A program made the translations under genes and the position numbers. Source: Candidatus Peregrinibacteria bacterium (GTDB lineage Bacteria > Patescibacteriota > Gracilibacteria > UBA1369). Taken from it: a stretch of 63,050 bases of DNA. The notes below the pieces were generated by a model that was not told the origin of the DNA, ran no database searches, and was given only the letters and a program-made list of their open reading frames with translations. Location of the stretch: assembly GCA_020851415.1 (NCBI GenBank), contig JADZCU010000032.1, forward strand, positions 102,379 through 165,428, read 5' to 3'. The number at the start of each line of letters is the position of its first letter. Position 1 is the first letter of the stretch. Positions 52,447-61,637 of the stretch are shown here, piece by piece.

Positions 52447-53631
52447 ATGGAGCCAATTGTTAGCGTAGAAAATGTCAGTAAACAGTTTCGTATTCCGCAT
52501 GAAAAACGGGATACGCTAAAGGAGAACGTACTGAACTTTTTTCATAAGATGGAGTATGAAGAGTATCAGGCACTGAATGATATAAACTTTCACTTAAGTC
52601 CTGGTGAATTTTTTGGTGTGGTGGGAAGAAATGGCAGTGGCAAGAGTACTTTGCTGAAATTAATTGCAGGTATATACCAGCCTTCATCCGGTACAATTAA
52701 GGCAAACGGCAGCATGGCACCATTTCTGGAGCTGGGTGTCGGTTTTCAGCCTGAGCTGACAGCAAGGGAGAATATTCACATGAATGCGACGCTGCTTGGA
52801 CTTGATCGCAAAGCAATAGAGCGGAAGTTTGATCAGATCATAGCGTTCGCCGAGATAGAGAATTTTGTTGATTTAAAGCTTAAAAACTTTTCATCGGGAA
52901 TGCGATCAAGGTTGGCCTTCGCTATAGCCAAGGAAGCGGATGCTGACCTGTATCTTGTGGATGAGGTGCTGGCTGTTGGCGACGAGCAGTTTCAGAAAAA
53001 ATGTTTGGATGTCTTTAGACAGTGGAAGAGTCAGGGCAAAAGTTTGCTTTTTGTAAGCCATAACCCGGGGTTGGTGACTGAGCTGTGTGAACGTGCGGTA
53101 CTGCTGGAAAAGGGTCGGCAGATAGCAATAGGGCCGGCAGATAAAGTCATGGATAAATACCACCAGCTCATCAATATTGGAGAAAATTCAAACCAGGAAA
53201 ATAATTTTTTGGAATCACCAATAACTATTACCGACGTGATATTTACAGATGAGTCAGGGAAAAGTAGAAGAAATTTCAAAACAGGTGAAACAATTGTTGC
53301 TCGAGTTTCGTTTGATGCAAAGGAGAAAGTGCTCAACCCGGTATTCGGTTTGGCCATACACCGCAGTGATGGAGTTCACGTCTCCGGTCCCAATACCAAA
53401 ACATCCTCTTTTACAATAAATGAAGTAAAAGGCAAAGGAACCGTTGAATGTGTATTCCACAATAATTCATTATTGGGCGGAACGTATCAATTATCTGCTT
53501 CAATATTTGATTACCCATGTGTCTACCCATATGACTATAAGGAACGTAAATTTATGTTTACTATTGAGAAAAATCGTGATAATCAATATGGCCTAGTAGA
53601 AGTACCCGTGTCCTGGCGAATTTCCATTTGA
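52447..53631 (+). CDS. ABC polysaccharide export ATPase with carbohydrate-binding tail (Wzt type)
   Basis: 394 residues. The ATPase domain (1-245) has Walker A GRNGSGKSTLLKL (about 61), signature FSSGMRSRLAFA and Walker B LYLVDEVLAVGDEQ. A linker leads to a C-terminal beta-sandwich (about 260-394; FLESPITITDVIFTD, FKTGETIVARVSFDA, LLGGTYQLSASIFD) of the Wzt_C type. In O-antigen systems that fold recognises the capped end of the glycan. The next gene starts four bases after its stop. Confidence 0.93.
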   Translation: MEPIVSVENVSKQFRIPHEKRDTLKENVLNFFHKMEYEEYQALNDINFHLSPGEFFGVVGRNGSGKSTLLKLIAGIYQPSSGTIKANGSMAPFLELGVGFQPELTARENIHMNATLLGLDRKAIERKFDQIIAFAEIENFVDLKLKNFSSGMRSRLAFAIAKEADADLYLVDEVLAVGDEQFQKKCLDVFRQWKSQGKSLLFVSHNPGLVTELCERAVLLEKGRQIAIGPADKVMDKYHQLINIGENSNQENNFLESPITITDVIFTDESGKSRRNFKTGETIVARVSFDAKEKVLNPVFGLAIHRSDGVHVSGPNTKTSSFTINEVKGKGTVECVFHNNSLLGGTYQLSASIFDYPCVYPYDYKERKFMFTIEKNRDNQYGLVEVPVSWRISI

Positions 53632-53635
53632 AAAG

Positions 53636-56600
53636 ATGACTGAACCAAACCAAAAACTGACCCTTCCGCCCGACCTCTACTCCCGGAATACGGTCATAGC
53701 TCAAATCGCATTTAAGCTGTACGGTAAGGAGAATATCTCCGTGCTCGACGTCGGTGGTTATAATGGAAAACTTAAGCTGTTTTTCCCTGACTCTCCAAAA
53801 TTCATTGTTTTGGATAGAAAACCAAAGCCAACGGATGAAATCGCCGAGTACCGCCAGTCAGATGCCAAGCGCATACCATTCTCTGACAGGAATTTCGATG
53901 TTGTTGTGGCGTCAGACCTTTTTGAGCATGTTCCAGAGCACGATCACCGTCGGGTATTCGACGAGATGTCCCGGGTATCCAAAAATTTCCTCATTGTAGG
54001 CGCGCCATTCAGGGCCAATCTCACATTGAAAGCGGAGGAACAAATCAGAAGTCAGTTTTTTGCCAATGCTGGATTTGAGCATCCGTTCTTAACTGAACAC
54101 GACACGAATGGTTTACCGACAGAGGAATCTTTTGAAAAAATAGTCACAGAAAAGGGATACAGTTTCATTAAAATCCAGGAAGGCAACTTGATGAACTGGT
54201 ATTTACAGCAGCTCTACACTGGAGCTCAAACGGGTGAAGCCGAAAGTTTCCAGAAATTTGGTTTTTACAGCTTCTTCAATGAGCATCTCTTTGAGCTTGG
54301 AAATTTACGTACGCCGACATATCGAACCATCTATGTGATTGCCAAGGATGGGAATGTTCCCGGAAATGAAATTAAAAACGAACTCCAAACGACCCACTCA
54401 TGGCAGACGGAAACATTTTTGCAACTCATGCGCATAGCTTTCGATGATTTACGTTTCTTGCTGAATCAGAAAAAGGCATGGTTGGAAAAAGAGATCGAAG
54501 ACACAAGAACAAAGGCGAAAAAGAGTTTGGATATTCACAGAGATGCGCTGGAAGAGGTGAGGAACTATCTGCACGAAAAAGAGCAGGCGCTAAATTTTAT
54601 GAAATCAATTATTACGCAAAAAGATAAAGAGTTGGGCGACCTTTCTCAAATCAGGACGGCAATGGAGAAAGAGATTAATGATCAAAAATCTTTCATCAAA
54701 AAATTGAACGATGATGTAAATAATAAAAATGAAGAAATAGATAATCTGAAAAATCAGGTTCTTGTAAGTGAAGCAAAAATTCAGGATAAAGATCAAGTCA
54801 TTGCCGCGAAAAACGCTGAACTGGAAGAGGTAAAGCGTGAATTGAATAATCACAGTGAAGAGCTGAAGAAAATTGTTAATTCAAGAGCCTGGAAAGCGAT
54901 TCTGAAGTACGGAAGAATTAAAGCGGCAATAATTACAAATCCTTTGGAGCTGGTAAAAAAAGCGTGGAATATTTACCGAAAATTGGGATTCAAAGTCCTG
55001 TGTCACAGAATAGTGCGAAAGTTAAAAAAACAGGGAACATCACACTATGAAAAATATATAGAAGAAACAACACTGGGGTCGAACGATATCAAGCGTATCA
55101 AGCAGGAACAGGCAGATTTTGAGTACCGCCCGATCATTAGTATCGTAATGCCGGTATACAATATTGAAGAAAAATATCTGGTAAAAGCAATTGAATCGGT
55201 AAGGTCACAAACCTATGAGCGTTGGGAGCTGTGTATTTGCGATGATGCATCGACGGCAGAACACATAAAACCTCTGTTGCAAAAATATGCCGCAAAAGAT
55301 AAGCGCATTAAAGTAACGTATCGTGAGAAAAATGGGGGAATAGTAAAAGCCTCAAATGAAGCTTTATCTATGGCTCAGGGGGCATATGTGGGGCTGCTTG
55401 ATAATGATGATGAACTGGCGATTAACGCGTTTTATGAAGTTATAAAAGTTCTTCAGCAAAAGAAGTACGACCTCATTTATTCCGACGAAGATAAAATGGA
55501 ACTGGACGGCACAAGAAATGAGCCGGCATTCAAACCGGACTGGTCACCGGATTTATTATTATCTTGCAATTACATTTCCCATTTTGGGGTATATCGAAGA
55601 AAAATTCTTCAGGATATAGGTGGATTCCGTGAAGGTTTTGATGGAAGTCAGGACTATGATCTCGTACTGCGGTTTACCGAAAAATCCCAGGAGATTAAGC
55701 ATATACCAAAAATACTTTATCACTGGAGAAAAATTCCGGGCTCAACTGCGGTTGATACCAAAGCCAAACCATACGCTTATGAAGCGGCAAAACACGCCAT
55801 TTCCGATGCTTTAAAAAGAAGGAAAGTTGATGCCAAGGTGACAGAAGGTTTATGGAAAGGTTCGTATCATGTTCAACGTCAGATTAAAGAACTTCCGCTC
55901 GTATCAATCATCATCCCTTTCAAAGACAAAAAAGATATTTTGAAAGTGTGTCTGGATAGTATCTTTGAAAAAACATCATACAAAAACTACGAAATTTTAT
56001 TGGTCGATAATCAAAGTTCATTACTGGAAACAGAAGAGTATCTCAGAACTTTGGCATCCGAACCAAGAGTAAAAATTTTGAAATACTCTAAACCTTTTAA
56101 TTATTCCGCGATCAATAATTTTGCCGTAAAGCAGGCATTGGGCGAGTACCTATTACTGTTGAACAATGACACCGAAGTTATCGCCCATAACTGGATTCAG
56201 GCATTGCTGGAGCACGCACAGCGTCCCGAGGTGGGTGCGGTGGGCGCAAAATTACTTTATCCAAACAACACAATTCAACATGCTGGTGTTTTAATCGGGC
56301 TCAATGGATTGGCCGGCCATGCCTTCAGCAGATTGGATTCCGAAGACAACGGCTACGTGGGTTTAGTGAATGTCATTCGCAATTACAGTGCGGTAACAGC
56401 GGCATGCGTGATGGTTAGAAAGTCTGTGTATCTGGAAGTTGGCGGACTCAATGAAAAAGATCTCGCCGTCGCTTTTAATGATGTGGATTTTTGTCTTCGA
56501 TTAAGAGAAAAAAACTATCTGATTGTTTACACGCCATACGCAATTTTGTACCACCATGAATCTTTATCTCGCGGATTTGATGTAAATCTCAACGAAATAC

Positions 56601-56728
56601 AGTACATGCAAAAACGCTATACAGCTTTACTGAAGAGTGGAGATCCATACTACAATCCAAACCTTACTCACGAACGGCCGGATTTTTCTTTACGATTAAA
56701 TGATACCGTCCGGACACATTCCTTTTAG
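53636..56728 (+). CDS. Methyltransferase - coiled coil - GT2 - GT2 fusion
   Basis: 1030 residues in four parts. (1) Class I SAM methyltransferase, about 30-235: motif I SVLDVGGYNG (35-44), then DRNFDVVVASDLFEHVPEHD. (2) Coiled coil, about 270-420 (KKAWLEKEIEDTRTKAKKSL, EEIDNLKNQVLVSEAK). (3) GT2 domain, about 498-745 (PIISIVMPVYNIEEKYLVKA, GLLDNDDE, DGSQDYDLVLRF). (4) Second GT2, about 752-1000 (PLVSIIIPFKDKKDILKVCL, LLLNNDTEV, FNDVDFCLRL). The methyltransferase-coiled-coil order recalls WbdD, whose coiled coil is a length ruler for O-antigen and whose methyl cap is read by Wzt; the usual WbdD kinase domain is not seen. Its 3' end overlaps the convergent ugd gene by 65 bases. Confidence 0.9.
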   Translation: MTEPNQKLTLPPDLYSRNTVIAQIAFKLYGKENISVLDVGGYNGKLKLFFPDSPKFIVLDRKPKPTDEIAEYRQSDAKRIPFSDRNFDVVVASDLFEHVPEHDHRRVFDEMSRVSKNFLIVGAPFRANLTLKAEEQIRSQFFANAGFEHPFLTEHDTNGLPTEESFEKIVTEKGYSFIKIQEGNLMNWYLQQLYTGAQTGEAESFQKFGFYSFFNEHLFELGNLRTPTYRTIYVIAKDGNVPGNEIKNELQTTHSWQTETFLQLMRIAFDDLRFLLNQKKAWLEKEIEDTRTKAKKSLDIHRDALEEVRNYLHEKEQALNFMKSIITQKDKELGDLSQIRTAMEKEINDQKSFIKKLNDDVNNKNEEIDNLKNQVLVSEAKIQDKDQVIAAKNAELEEVKRELNNHSEELKKIVNSRAWKAILKYGRIKAAIITNPLELVKKAWNIYRKLGFKVLCHRIVRKLKKQGTSHYEKYIEETTLGSNDIKRIKQEQADFEYRPIISIVMPVYNIEEKYLVKAIESVRSQTYERWELCICDDASTAEHIKPLLQKYAAKDKRIKVTYREKNGGIVKASNEALSMAQGAYVGLLDNDDELAINAFYEVIKVLQQKKYDLIYSDEDKMELDGTRNEPAFKPDWSPDLLLSCNYISHFGVYRRKILQDIGGFREGFDGSQDYDLVLRFTEKSQEIKHIPKILYHWRKIPGSTAVDTKAKPYAYEAAKHAISDALKRRKVDAKVTEGLWKGSYHVQRQIKELPLVSIIIPFKDKKDILKVCLDSIFEKTSYKNYEILLVDNQSSLLETEEYLRTLASEPRVKILKYSKPFNYSAINNFAVKQALGEYLLLLNNDTEVIAHNWIQALLEHAQRPEVGAVGAKLLYPNNTIQHAGVLIGLNGLAGHAFSRLDSEDNGYVGLVNVIRNYSAVTAACVMVRKSVYLEVGGLNEKDLAVAFNDVDFCLRLREKNYLIVYTPYAILYHHESLSRGFDVNLNEIQYMQKRYTALLKSGDPYYNPNLTHERPDFSLRLNDTVRTHSF

Positions 56729-58094
56729 TCGGATGATTTTTTGTAGGAGCCACATTATCCGATAATAAAATTCTGCCGAAAGATTCATAACGAAAACCTT
56801 TTTCCCGAGCCTCTTTAGGCGCAAGAAGATTTCTTCCGTCAATGAGAATATCACCGCTCATTAAAGATTTCATTTTGGCATAATCCGGATTTCTAAACTC
56901 ATCCCATTCAGTAACAATGAGTAGTGCCTCTGCACCTTTTAGCGCATCATAAGGATTCGTTGAGAACGATAAACTCTTCAGTACAGTCGGATTTTTTACG
57001 AAGAGATTTTTCATATTCATCATGCTTACCGGATCAAACACCTTGAGCTTGCATTTGGCTTTAACAAGGCTAGTAATAAGCTCCAAAGATGGTGCCTCCC
57101 GCAAGTCATCAGTTTTTGGTTTGAAAGAAAGACCCCAAATTGCGACGGTTTTTCCACGTAATTGAGTCAAGTGTTTTTTGAGTTTTTGAATCATTCTTCC
57201 AGGTTGTCGTTTGTTAATTTTTTGCACTTCCTTCAAGAGTTTAAAATCAAAACCAAGCGCTCCGCCTTTTTCTATAAGCGCTCCAAGATCTTTTGGTAAA
57301 CAAGAACCACCAAAACCAAGGCCTGCCTCTAAAAAGGTATTTCCTATGCGTTTATCAAGCCCCATACCTTTAGCAACGGTCTTAATGTCTGCACCGGAAA
57401 GTTCACAAAACTCCGCCAGCTCATTTATAAAAGAAATACGCGTGGCTAAAAACGCATTCGAAGCATACTTAATCACTTCTGCACTGCGCACATCAGTGTA
57501 TTGAATCGGCACTCCGCTATCGATCATTGGCCGGTAAAGCTTATCCATACTTTTTTTGACACCAAGATCATCCGGTTCGATTCCGATAACTATCCTGTCC
57601 GGGTGAAAAAAGTCTTGCAGAGCGGTGCCTTCCCGTAAAAATTCAGGATTTGAAACAACTGAATAATCAAACGAGCTCATCGCGTTACGCTCAATGGTTT
57701 CACGAATCTTTTCACTTGTCCCGACTGGAACCGTGGATTTATTAACGAATATTTTCCCCTGACTTCCGAAACGTCCAAAAGATTCCGCTACGCTTAAAAC
57801 AGCGGTCAGGTCAGCCTCATGATTTTTTTTTGGGGGTGTCCCCACAGCGCTAAATACCAGTTGGCCAAAATGGATAGCCGAGGGGGTATCCAACGTGAAT
57901 GAGAGCCTTCCCTCAGACAAATTTCGCTTCATCATCTCTTCCATCCCTGGTTCAAAAAAAGGAGCTTTACCGGCTAAAAGCATTTCAATCCTTGTCGGAT
58001 TGATGTCAACACCCAAAACTTCATTACCCATTTCCGCCAGTCCAACGGCGGTCGTGAGGCCAACATATCCACAGCCGAATACTGCAATTTTCAT
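56664..58094 (-). CDS. ugd: UDP-glucose/GDP-mannose-type 6-dehydrogenase
   Basis: Oxidises UDP-glucose to UDP-glucuronate with two NAD. The 476 residues include an N-terminal Rossmann domain (AVFGCGYVGLTTAVGLAEMG), catalytic Cys about 265 in GGSCLPKDLGAL, and C-terminal GLSFKPKTDDLREAPSLELI. The C-terminal 25 residues (RNVSGRYHLIVKKNPAVRE) extend past the usual end and are encoded in the region overlapping the convergent glycosyltransferase gene. UDP-glucuronate is the substrate of the decarboxylase at 60600, giving a UDP-xylose route. Confidence 0.94.
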   Translation of the reverse strand: MKIAVFGCGYVGLTTAVGLAEMGNEVLGVDINPTRIEMLLAGKAPFFEPGMEEMMKRNLSEGRLSFTLDTPSAIHFGQLVFSAVGTPPKKNHEADLTAVLSVAESFGRFGSQGKIFVNKSTVPVGTSEKIRETIERNAMSSFDYSVVSNPEFLREGTALQDFFHPDRIVIGIEPDDLGVKKSMDKLYRPMIDSGVPIQYTDVRSAEVIKYASNAFLATRISFINELAEFCELSGADIKTVAKGMGLDKRIGNTFLEAGLGFGGSCLPKDLGALIEKGGALGFDFKLLKEVQKINKRQPGRMIQKLKKHLTQLRGKTVAIWGLSFKPKTDDLREAPSLELITSLVKAKCKLKVFDPVSMMNMKNLFVKNPTVLKSLSFSTNPYDALKGAEALLIVTEWDEFRNPDYAKMKSLMSGDILIDGRNLLAPKEAREKGFRYESFGRILLSDNVAPTKNHPTKRNVSGRYHLIVKKNPAVRE

Positions 58095-58134
58095 GAGTTC
58101 AATAAAGTGAAATAAGGCTGAGACCGATACAGAA

Positions 58135-59394
58135 CTAAGTTCCTTCTTGCCAGCCGGCCAGATACTTTTTTTGACGTGCAGTCAGTGTATCAATCTTCAC
58201 ATGGAGCGCCTGAAGTTGCAAACGGGAGATCTGATCATCAATCTCCGGGGGAAGCTGATAAACTTTAGGCTCCAGTTTTTGTTTATTTTTGAGAATGTAA
58301 TCAACAGCAAGAGCCTGGCCGCAAAACGACATCGACATGACTTCACTTGGATGTCCCTCGGCTGCAGCTAAATTCACCAGTCTGCCTTCACCGGCCACAT
58401 ATACATACTTATTACCGTTTCCCTTAATGCGATATTCGTCCAAAAAGGGTCTGATACGGGTAATTCTGCTACTCATGGCCTTAAGACCCTTCATATCTAT
58501 TTCAATGTCAAAATGGCCAGAATTTACAATCATGGCACCTGACTTCATCTTCCGAATGTGAGTTGGAGTTATGATGTCACAATTGCCGGTAACCGTAACA
58601 AAAATATCACCCAGTGCGGCAGCTTGATTCATTGGCATAACGCGAAAGCCGTCCATCACGGCCTGTAGTGAGCAGAATGGATCTATTTCGGTAACTATAA
58701 CATTTCCACCCAATCCCTTTGCCCTCAGGGCAACACCTTTCCCGCAACTCCCATAGCCGGCTACCACAACAGTTTTACCGGAAAAAAGTATATTGGAAGC
58801 CCTCAAAATTCCATCGATGGTAGACTGTCCGGTTCCGTAATAATTATCCATTAAATGTTTGGTTTTATTATCGTTTACCGCAATGATCGGATACTTTAAA
58901 GCGTGTGCTTTTTGCATTGCCTTAAGACGTAAAACGCCAGTTGTGGTTTCTTCACAACCGCCGACAATATTTTCAATATATTCTGGATAACGGGTGTGGA
59001 GCTCATTCACAAGATCACAACCGTCATCAACGGTAATATGTGGTTTCGAAAGAACCACTTTACGTAAAAAATGGTAATAATCTTTCGTAGATTCGCCTTT
59101 AAAACCATAAAGCTCCATCCCTTCACTTGAAAGGGCTGCAACAACATCATCCTGAGTTGAAAGTGGATTACACGAAGTAGCAACAACTTTTGCTCCGCCA
59201 TCGGTGAGAGTGCGAATCAACACGCCTGTTTCTTTAGTCAGATGAAGCGCCATACCGATGCGAATATTCTTAAAAGGCTGACTTTTCTTAAAACGTGCTC
59301 GTAGAGCCATAAGAGCCCCCATATTTTTTTCAGCTAAATCCAGATTATGTTTTCCCTGGCTAATAAGGGCAGCATTTGCAGCGTTTTTTTTCAT
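58135..59394 (-). CDS. ahcY: S-adenosylhomocysteinase
   Basis: Hydrolyses S-adenosylhomocysteine to adenosine and homocysteine, relieving product inhibition of methyltransferases. The 419 residues have TKETGVLIRTLTDGGAKV, the catalytic/NAD region NDNKTKHLMDNYYGTGQSTI, NAD-binding VVAGYGSCGKGVALRAKGLG and VNSGHFDIEI. Twelve bases after metK and 40 bases before ugd, so probably one unit. It forms the SAM cycle with metK. Confidence 0.95.
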   Translation of the reverse strand: MKKNAANAALISQGKHNLDLAEKNMGALMALRARFKKSQPFKNIRIGMALHLTKETGVLIRTLTDGGAKVVATSCNPLSTQDDVVAALSSEGMELYGFKGESTKDYYHFLRKVVLSKPHITVDDGCDLVNELHTRYPEYIENIVGGCEETTTGVLRLKAMQKAHALKYPIIAVNDNKTKHLMDNYYGTGQSTIDGILRASNILFSGKTVVVAGYGSCGKGVALRAKGLGGNVIVTEIDPFCSLQAVMDGFRVMPMNQAAALGDIFVTVTGNCDIITPTHIRKMKSGAMIVNSGHFDIEIDMKGLKAMSSRITRIRPFLDEYRIKGNGNKYVYVAGEGRLVNLAAAEGHPSEVMSMSFCGQALAVDYILKNKQKLEPKVYQLPPEIDDQISRLQLQALHVKIDTLTARQKKYLAGWQEGT

Positions 59395-59406
59395 GATAAA
59401 TAAAAT

Positions 59407-60540
59407 TTATAAAGCGGATTTAAGGATTTCAGCACGGTCTGTTTTTTCCCAGCCAAAATCCATATCTTCACGGCCAAAATGGCCGTACGCAGCGGTTTTT
59501 TGGTATATTGGCCTGCGTAAGTTCAACTGCTCGATAATCGAAAGCGGAGCAAAATCAAAGTGCTCCTTAATAAGTTCGCAAATTTTTTCATCATCAATTT
59601 TCCCAGTACCAAAAGTTTCAACATGTATTGAAACCGGCTGAACGACACCGATAGCATAGGCTACCTGGATCTCACACTTATCTGCAAACCCTGCTGCAAC
59701 AATATTCTTTGCCACATATCGGGCATAATAAGCAGCACTTCGATCAACTTTAGTGGGATCTTTACCGGAAAAACAACCACCTCCGTGATGTCCCATCCCA
59801 CCGTAAGTATCAACAATAATTTTTCTGCCGGTAACGCCGCAATCGCCTGGAGGGCCGCCAATAATAAAACGTCCGGTCGGATTTATATGGAAGACAGTTT
59901 TATCATCAATCAGGTTCCCGCATACCGGGCGAATAATATGTTCAAGAACATCTTTTTCAATCTGTTTCTGGTCAACTTCAGGCCCATGCTGAGTCGAAAG
60001 AACAACAGTATCAATACGCTTTGGCTTATTGTTTTCGTACTCTACAGTTACCTGGCTTTTCCCATCGGGGCGAAGATATTTTAACACTCCATCATTGCGA
60101 ATCTGCGCGAGCCGCTTGGTTAATTTATGAGCCATGATAATCGGCATCGGCATAAGCTCTGCTGTTTCATTTGTCGCGAAGCCAAACATCATTCCCTGAT
60201 CTCCGGCTCCTCCTGTATCAACACCCTGTGCAATGTCGGGGCTTTGTTCGTCAATTGCGGTAAGTACCGCGCAGGCCTTCGAATCAAAACCAAAAGTCGC
60301 ATCTTTATACCCAATGTTTTCTATGGTCTTACGGGCAATTTTAGGAATATCCACATAGCAGGTTGTGCTAATTTCACCGGCAACCAAAACAAGACCGGTG
60401 GTGACAAGTGTTTCACATGCTACACGGCCACGAGGATCCTGAGCTAAAATCGCGTCAAGAACGCCATCTGAGATCTGGTCGGCAACTTTATCGGGATGCC
60501 CCTCCGTAACCGACTCTGAAGTAAAAAGAAAATGTTTCAT
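59407..60540 (-). CDS. metK: S-adenosylmethionine synthetase
   Basis: Makes SAM from ATP and methionine. The 377 residues are bacterial-type: [20 protein letters not shown] (residue 6), [32 protein letters not shown]. Normal length. It has a clear promoter (60562-60590) with a leader of about 15 bases, so a SAM riboswitch cannot fit. Its place between polysaccharide genes and beside ahcY suggests it feeds methylation of the glycan as well as general needs. Confidence 0.97.
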   Translation of the reverse strand: MKHFLFTSESVTEGHPDKVADQISDGVLDAILAQDPRGRVACETLVTTGLVLVAGEISTTCYVDIPKIARKTIENIGYKDATFGFDSKACAVLTAIDEQSPDIAQGVDTGGAGDQGMMFGFATNETAELMPMPIIMAHKLTKRLAQIRNDGVLKYLRPDGKSQVTVEYENNKPKRIDTVVLSTQHGPEVDQKQIEKDVLEHIIRPVCGNLIDDKTVFHINPTGRFIIGGPPGDCGVTGRKIIVDTYGGMGHHGGGCFSGKDPTKVDRSAAYYARYVAKNIVAAGFADKCEIQVAYAIGVVQPVSIHVETFGTGKIDDEKICELIKEHFDFAPLSIIEQLNLRRPIYQKTAAYGHFGREDMDFGWEKTDRAEILKSAL

Positions 60541-60561
60541 AGCAAATACATGAGTGCACAG

Positions 60562-60590
60562 ATTCTAGAGCAAAAAGGTTCGTCCGTAAA
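60562..60590 (-). promoter_or_regulatory. Promoter of metK
   Basis: On the minus strand, TTTACG (60590-60585), 17-base spacer, TAGAAT (60567-60562). Confidence 0.6.
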
Positions 60591-60599
60591 CCAAAAACA

Positions 60600-61544
60600 C
60601 TAGGCTGTAAACCACGAAACAGTACGTTTTAAGCCCTCATTAAGGTCTACTTTCGGTGCAAAGCCAAAAGTGGATTGAGCAAGAGTAATATCAGGTTTGC
60701 GACGCACTGGGTCATCTTCAGGTAAGTCGTGGTGAACAATCAGGCTTTCAGAAGCCGTAAGTTGAACAATAGATTTTGCCAAATCCAAAATGGAAACTTC
60801 ATCAGGGTTCCCCAAATTCACAGGTCCGATAAAATCCCGGGAAGTTACGGCAAGTGCCAAAAGACCATCCACCATGTCATCGATATAACAGAAAGAGCGT
60901 GTTTGCTTACCATCACCATGCAGCCGTAAAGGTTCCTTCTGCAAAGCACGGTTAATAAATTCAGGTATCACCCGCCCGTCATTTTTACGCATACGTGGAC
61001 CGTAAGTGTTAAATATTCGCACAATTTTCAGCGGAAACAAAAAATCACGATAATAATTTATGGCTAGACTCTCGGCAAAACGCTTGCCCTCGTTATAACA
61101 GCTGCGAAAACCAATCGGATTAACATTACCAAAATAAGACTCCTTTTGTGGGTGCTCCAGCGGGTCACCATAAATCTCGGATGTTGATGCCATCACAAAA
61201 ATGGCATCCTGTTTTGCCGCTATCTCAAGCATATGTTTGGTTCCAGCCGCATTCACCCATAAGGTTTGTAATGGGATTTCACGGTAATCAACCGGAGAAG
61301 CAGGACAGGCTAAATGATAAATGGCGTCGATTTTACCAAAAGCTTCCGTAATATTGGCCGGAAACGGATAACAAATATCATGTTCAACCAGCGTAAACTT
61401 CTCATTTTGTTTAATTGAATCAAGGTTTTTCGGCGTACCGGTAAGAAAATTATCAACGCAAAACACTTCATGTCCCTGTGCAAGCAAACGTTCACAAAGA
61501 TGACTTCCTATAAAACCAGCGCCTCCAGTAACGATTATTTTCAT
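60600..61544 (-). CDS. UDP-glucuronate decarboxylase (UDP-xylose synthase)-like epimerase/dehydratase
   Basis: Short-chain dehydrogenase of 314 residues: IIVTGGAGFIGSHLCERLLA (NAD site), HLACPASPVDYREIPLQTLW, STSEIYGDPLEHPQKESYFG, SCYNEGKRFAESLA (catalytic YxxxK variant) and TYGPRMRKNDGRVIPEFI. These are hallmarks of UXS enzymes converting UDP-GlcA to UDP-xylose. A related 4-epimerase activity is less likely. It has its own promoter (TTGCAA 61594-61589, 16 bases, TATAGT 61572-61567), divergent from the GT2 gene. Product use: xylose-containing surface polysaccharide (inference). Confidence 0.88.
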   Translation of the reverse strand: MKIIVTGGAGFIGSHLCERLLAQGHEVFCVDNFLTGTPKNLDSIKQNEKFTLVEHDICYPFPANITEAFGKIDAIYHLACPASPVDYREIPLQTLWVNAAGTKHMLEIAAKQDAIFVMASTSEIYGDPLEHPQKESYFGNVNPIGFRSCYNEGKRFAESLAINYYRDFLFPLKIVRIFNTYGPRMRKNDGRVIPEFINRALQKEPLRLHGDGKQTRSFCYIDDMVDGLLALAVTSRDFIGPVNLGNPDEVSILDLAKSIVQLTASESLIVHHDLPEDDPVRRKPDITLAQSTFGFAPKVDLNEGLKRTVSWFTA

Positions 61545-61566
61545 AAAGTGCCAAAAAATCGGTGCA

Positions 61567-61612
61567 ACTATAGCAATCTGGCATTCGATTGCAAAGAAAA
61601 ATAGGCTATAAT
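61567..61612. promoter_or_regulatory. Overlapping divergent promoters of the UXS-like and GT2 genes
   Basis: Minus strand: TTGCAA (61594-61589), 16, TATAGT (61572-61567). Plus strand: TTCGAT (61584-61589), 17, TATAAT (61607-61612). The two -35 elements share a base, so expression may be competitive. Confidence 0.55.
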
Positions 61613-61637
61613 CTTGGGGATTTAAAACTTGTTATTC

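Noticed and set aside
60541-60600. SAM riboswitch before metK
   Set aside because: The promoter leaves only about 15 bases of leader and no conserved aptamer fits.
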